Below, one piece after another: positions 60,311 to 64,000 of a stretch of DNA of 64,000 nucleotides. The DNA is from Echinococcus granulosus. Taxonomy: Eukaryota; Platyhelminthes; Cestoda; Cyclophyllidea; Taeniidae. The stretch spans positions 304,060 through 368,059 of the forward strand of contig NW_020170401.1 in NCBI RefSeq assembly GCF_000524195.1, given 5' to 3'. The notes beneath the pieces are model-generated. The model had not been told where the DNA came from. It did no database searches and was given only the letters and a program-made list of their open reading frames with translations. Within the stretch, counting starts at the first letter, position 1; the number at the start of each line of letters is the position of its first letter. A program made the position numbers and the translations under genes.

Positions 60311-61835
60311 CTCAAGTAGGATTTTGCTGACAATATGCCAAGCGTTAATTGTTATTTACGACGACTTTAATTAAATATTTAAATCTAGTTACTCATTTAA
60401 AAAAGCAGATTTTTTAACTAATGCAACTGTACAGAATCATTTCTACATATTTGAAGTCAACGTCGAAGACTCAGTTGGTTATGCATTGCCTAAGGTGACT
60501 ACAGGCGTAGCTGGGAGGTCATGATACCAAAATGATTGTCGAATTCTGCGAGACCTGAAGTATCAAAGGGTAAATATACAGCATATATAAGCATAAATTT
60601 ACCATATAGTTTAATCTTTTATTTGAAGTTCATCTTCGGCTCTTATCGCAATCATTCTTCTTGTTAATTGTTGTCAACTACATGACGGGTATGAAGATAA
60701 AGCAATACCTTTCTATCATAGGGAAAATGCTACTTATATCGTTAGTGGTAGTATATGTTGTGGATTAGGTTGGGAATTCTAAATATTCCTAACACTAAGG
60801 AGAAATTTACTTAGAAAATTGGGAAGAAGGCTGAAAAGTGTTTTTAAGCATGCATATTCCATATGCTAGCCACTTGGTGGAGAAACTTTTCCGGAAAAGG
60901 TACGTATGAGGTAGGGTAGGGGTAATGTCCCTACTGTATTCCCAAAAGAATGTTATTTCCTTAAAAAAAGTATTCAATTCGTTAAGATCTAGTCTAATCC
61001 AGCTAACACCTATTCCAATAAACCCTATTTCTGGTTGTATTCTGAAAGCAAACACCTCATTCAAGAAACTTTATCAAAAAGCTTAGCAAATACAGATGCA
61101 CCCTTTTTTGCAAGGTTTTAGTGCGGTATTCAACGGATGAATTCAAAGTAGTTGGTCAAACGGATTGACTTCTTTTGCTCTTGTTACCAACAAACAACAG
61201 TTGTCCTAAAGAAGGTCTGAACTCCTCGAACAGGAGGCCCTAGCGGCTGTGGGTATGAGCAGGACGCTAGAGGAGCTGGTGTGGTCAAGCGAGCACGGAT
61301 CTTATCAAGGTAGCAATGTCTGAAACTTAAATCACCTTCGCTGACGTTTTCTCAAGAAGGAATTTTACTGAATGGAACACCTGCAATGTATCCAGCTAAA
61401 CTAACCTTTCGTGGCCTAGAGCAAAAGAGTAGCAGTTTTGTTTTGTTAACTAGTCAAATAGCTTTATATTTTAAAAGATAAAACATTTTAGCAGGAGTGA
61501 GGAAAATGTAAGAGAGTTTTGGAAATAACGGCATGTCCGAAAATAAGTCAATGAATTGCAAAAAAAAAACAAAAAAAAATTAGATCCAAGTCAAAATTTC
61601 CGGCTATGTTCCATTGTTCTGATGCAGTTTTGACAAAAAGAAACATTTAAAACATCACAGAATTCCTAAAAAGGTAGTTTTTTAAGTTGTTACACTTTTA
61701 CAATCATCGGCACACATCTTTGAGACTAAACTGCATGCATGACAATTGGAAATGGTTTGAACAAACGCAAATGCAAACAAGCTGGCTGTGTTCAAGACAA
61801 TTAAGGTAAAGGTTTTGAGGTTAAATATTATTACT

Positions 61836-62942
61836 TTAGAGCTTTAAGCTTTTTCTGAAGACTAAGGAAGTTACAATACAAGGACAAAAAATGTATTGCC
61901 GAAGTACAGAAGAGCTGAGGGACCATTGGCGTGGTCCGGAGGCCAGTAGCCTAGCAGAAGTGTAAAGGCGATGAATTTAGTACCAGCAAAGCAGAAGAGA
62001 TGACTTATATAAATATTCAGTGTTATCTAGCACTTCGCATCCTTTGGGTGCCGTCCTCAGAGCTCCCCTTGGTCAGCATCTTGTGTCAGCCGTCGCAACG
62101 TAGTCAGAGTTGTGTGAAAGACACCCGCAAACCAACTGCACCAGTCATCAAAATTGCGTCCAACCGGGACGATATTTGATCCCAATGTCACTCGTGCATC
62201 CTGACAGCTCTAATGAATCTCAAGTTTCACCCTGTTTGGGAACTGCAGTATGGAAGAGGGAACGTGATGGCCATTACGAATGTCCATCATTAGTCGTAGG
62301 AGCACTGGCCTAAAAGCAGAGACATTTGTAAAGGATGGTTTTTAACCAGTGGTTTGCGGGGATCAGGTGTCTTGTTTGTCCCTCCTTGTCACTTTGTTCT
62401 CACTTCAGTGCTCTCCAGCCATATTTGTCAGTCTGGATCCTATCCAATTGGTGGAGAGGTTGAGGAGGTATCGCGTGGTCACTTCATTGACATCTTCATA
62501 GGGGTACCGTGGGCAACTCTGCAACGAACTTTTCCCGGCACTTCACGGCCACGGCTAGTTTCGCTGCTATTGTTAACAGTATTTCTGCAGAACTCGGGTC
62601 TGGTGCTGTTGCCGACTGGGTCATCACAGGTACCTCCGTCCGAAGCTTTTGCTGTTCTTCTGTCACCCTAAGGTGCAGCATTCATCAATGGAAATAGAGG
62701 GAAAGTTGTCCTCTAGGATTAGGTCCGATTCCTTGAGCTACCACTGCAGCTCTTTGGGTCTTTGCTGAAGACTAAGTAAGTCTCAAACATGGGGCAGAAA
62801 TGTATTACCGGCGTGCAGAATATCTGGAGGTGGTTATTGGCTTAGCCCGGAGGCTATGCCACCGATCCAAAGTACAGCGGTGGAGCCTTAAATACTCGCA
62901 TAACCAAGAATGAAGCGTTAAACATGCAATCAAAGTATAACA
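61836..62942 (-). mobile_element. TRIM-like LTR element, copy I, both LTRs
   Basis: Read on minus, the 5' LTR is 62942-62745 (198 bases), starting TGTTATACTTTGATTG and ending GCTGCA. It is followed by GTGGTAGCTC. The interior has the conserved block at about 62470-62545 (minus). The 3' LTR runs from about 62028 to 61836; its outer edges are less sure. Frames at 62110-62697 lie in the interior and are not called as genes. Confidence 0.8.
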
Positions 62943-64000
62943 TTACATTTGAGGATTTGTCAAATGGCATGAAGTCTACTTGGCATAACTTACCAACAGC
63001 TAATATCATAAGAAAATATTGCATCATTGTGTCGTGTATCTTGGAGGCTTTCGCAGTAAGCGAATTGAGATAGCGCAATCTATATATAAGTGATCAAAAG
63101 CCGACAGTGCTATCGTATATTTGGCTTTGGCTTCAACGGGCATCCTGGGTGTTGCTGGAATCTTGTTTTTTTTTGAAACGATGCAGGCGCGACGCGGAAT
63201 AGTATCAGACCACTTTCCGCAATTCACAATGACATGTAAAATGCATGCAATTATTCACATCCATTACAGAGCCCATTGTAAGTAAAATGCTTTGTTGCAT
63301 TGTATTTAACTTTCATTTTCTTCTCAACCCTCATAACAGGAATTACACTGCCTGAATTTGATAGGCGCCTTTCAAGGTTATCCGTTTTGCATTTCTAAAC
63401 TGGCTCTCCTGCATAATGTAACAATTAGGAGGAACCTCTTGCTGATAGTGGTGGAGAACTACTTAGAGCCATCTGGTTCCGGCAAACTTTTGAAATTAAA
63501 GACATCTTTAGATGGTTGTCCTTACCATTTCCATTTCCACCACAGATAATTGTACTTTGATCAAGTGACCAGAAGCTGAAGGACATTCTTAGTGCAGGTT
63601 AAATATTTATGAGCATGATTTGTTTGCAGCAGGTCGAAGAAGGGACTACAACAGTCGAGATCGTCACCGACCTACGACCGATCCTGTTTGAAATGCAGAC
63701 ACCGATCATATCCATTACTTCGGATTAGAAGGACTTGGTATTAGGTACGGTACTGTACTTGAAGTCTCCTATAGATTCCAGCTTACACGGTGTTCGCACA
63801 GTCGTTTTACTTTCCCCAACACAATACGAACCTTACCAAGTGCCTTATGTAAAGGCGGCTTCATTAGGTCACCACGTTCAATACAGCCCTTAAGGCATAA
63901 TTAGGCACACTATCTGCTTGCTACTAAATGATGGGCTGTTTCAAGGGGTATACCAGATCATCCATGCGGATATAACTTATTAGGAATTCAGGAAAGACCC
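62943..64000. other. No gene seen
   Basis: AT-rich with one 63-residue plus frame (63358-63549) lacking any recognisable feature. Confidence 0.45.

Overview
The window looks like nuclear DNA from a flatworm, most likely a tapeworm and perhaps a taeniid. That placement rests on one intact animal-type receptor gene, on spliceosomal signals and on GC of roughly 40-42% by eye. It also rests on a family of small LTR-flanked non-coding elements resembling the terminal-repeat retrotransposons in miniature (TRIMs) described from taeniid cestodes. A 100-base run of N marks a scaffold gap. Nothing prokaryotic was seen: no operons, CRISPR array or Shine-Dalgarno-led ORFs.

The only gene I can call with confidence lies on the minus strand at 10144-13986. 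It is a Roundabout (Robo)-type axon-guidance receptor of 1280 residues: signal peptide, five Ig domains, three fibronectin III domains, one membrane helix, and a cytoplasmic tail with the Robo CC1 tyrosine motif and a proline run. The whole protein is read from one uninterrupted exon. A good 3' splice site lies 23 bases before the chosen start, and a 5-codon upstream ORF ends in an ATGA overlap with that start. Upstream exons, if any, would lie at coordinates above 14010 and were not identified.

The other ~60 kb is gene-poor and repeat-rich. Eleven copies of one LTR-bounded non-coding element were traced by eye: six with both LTRs, two with a 5' LTR plus interior, and three lone LTRs. All full or near-full copies left of 43.2 kb are on plus and all right of 49 kb are on minus. 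Two further families occur as inverted pairs (21230-21955 with 25571-26303, and about 52530-53090 with 54270-54810). The first pair carries a 167-base stretch with no mismatch inside arms that are otherwise clearly diverged. A purine-rich tract at 44.9-46.3 kb reads as the relic of a Glu/Lys-rich protein. A 16-base palindrome, GTCAC-N6-GTGAC, occurs eight times, six of them between 35.0 and 39.0 kb.

Several GC-richer islands (about 16.85-17.35, 20.2-20.6, 35.17-35.42, 38.35-38.65, 56.15-56.46 and 60.04-60.30 kb) stand out from the AT-rich background and may be promoters or enhancers of the receptor gene or of genes outside the window. A few short exon-like frames next to splice-like sites are given with low confidence. 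All reading was by eye; no alignment, gene predictor or database search was run, so element boundaries are accurate only to a few to a few tens of bases.
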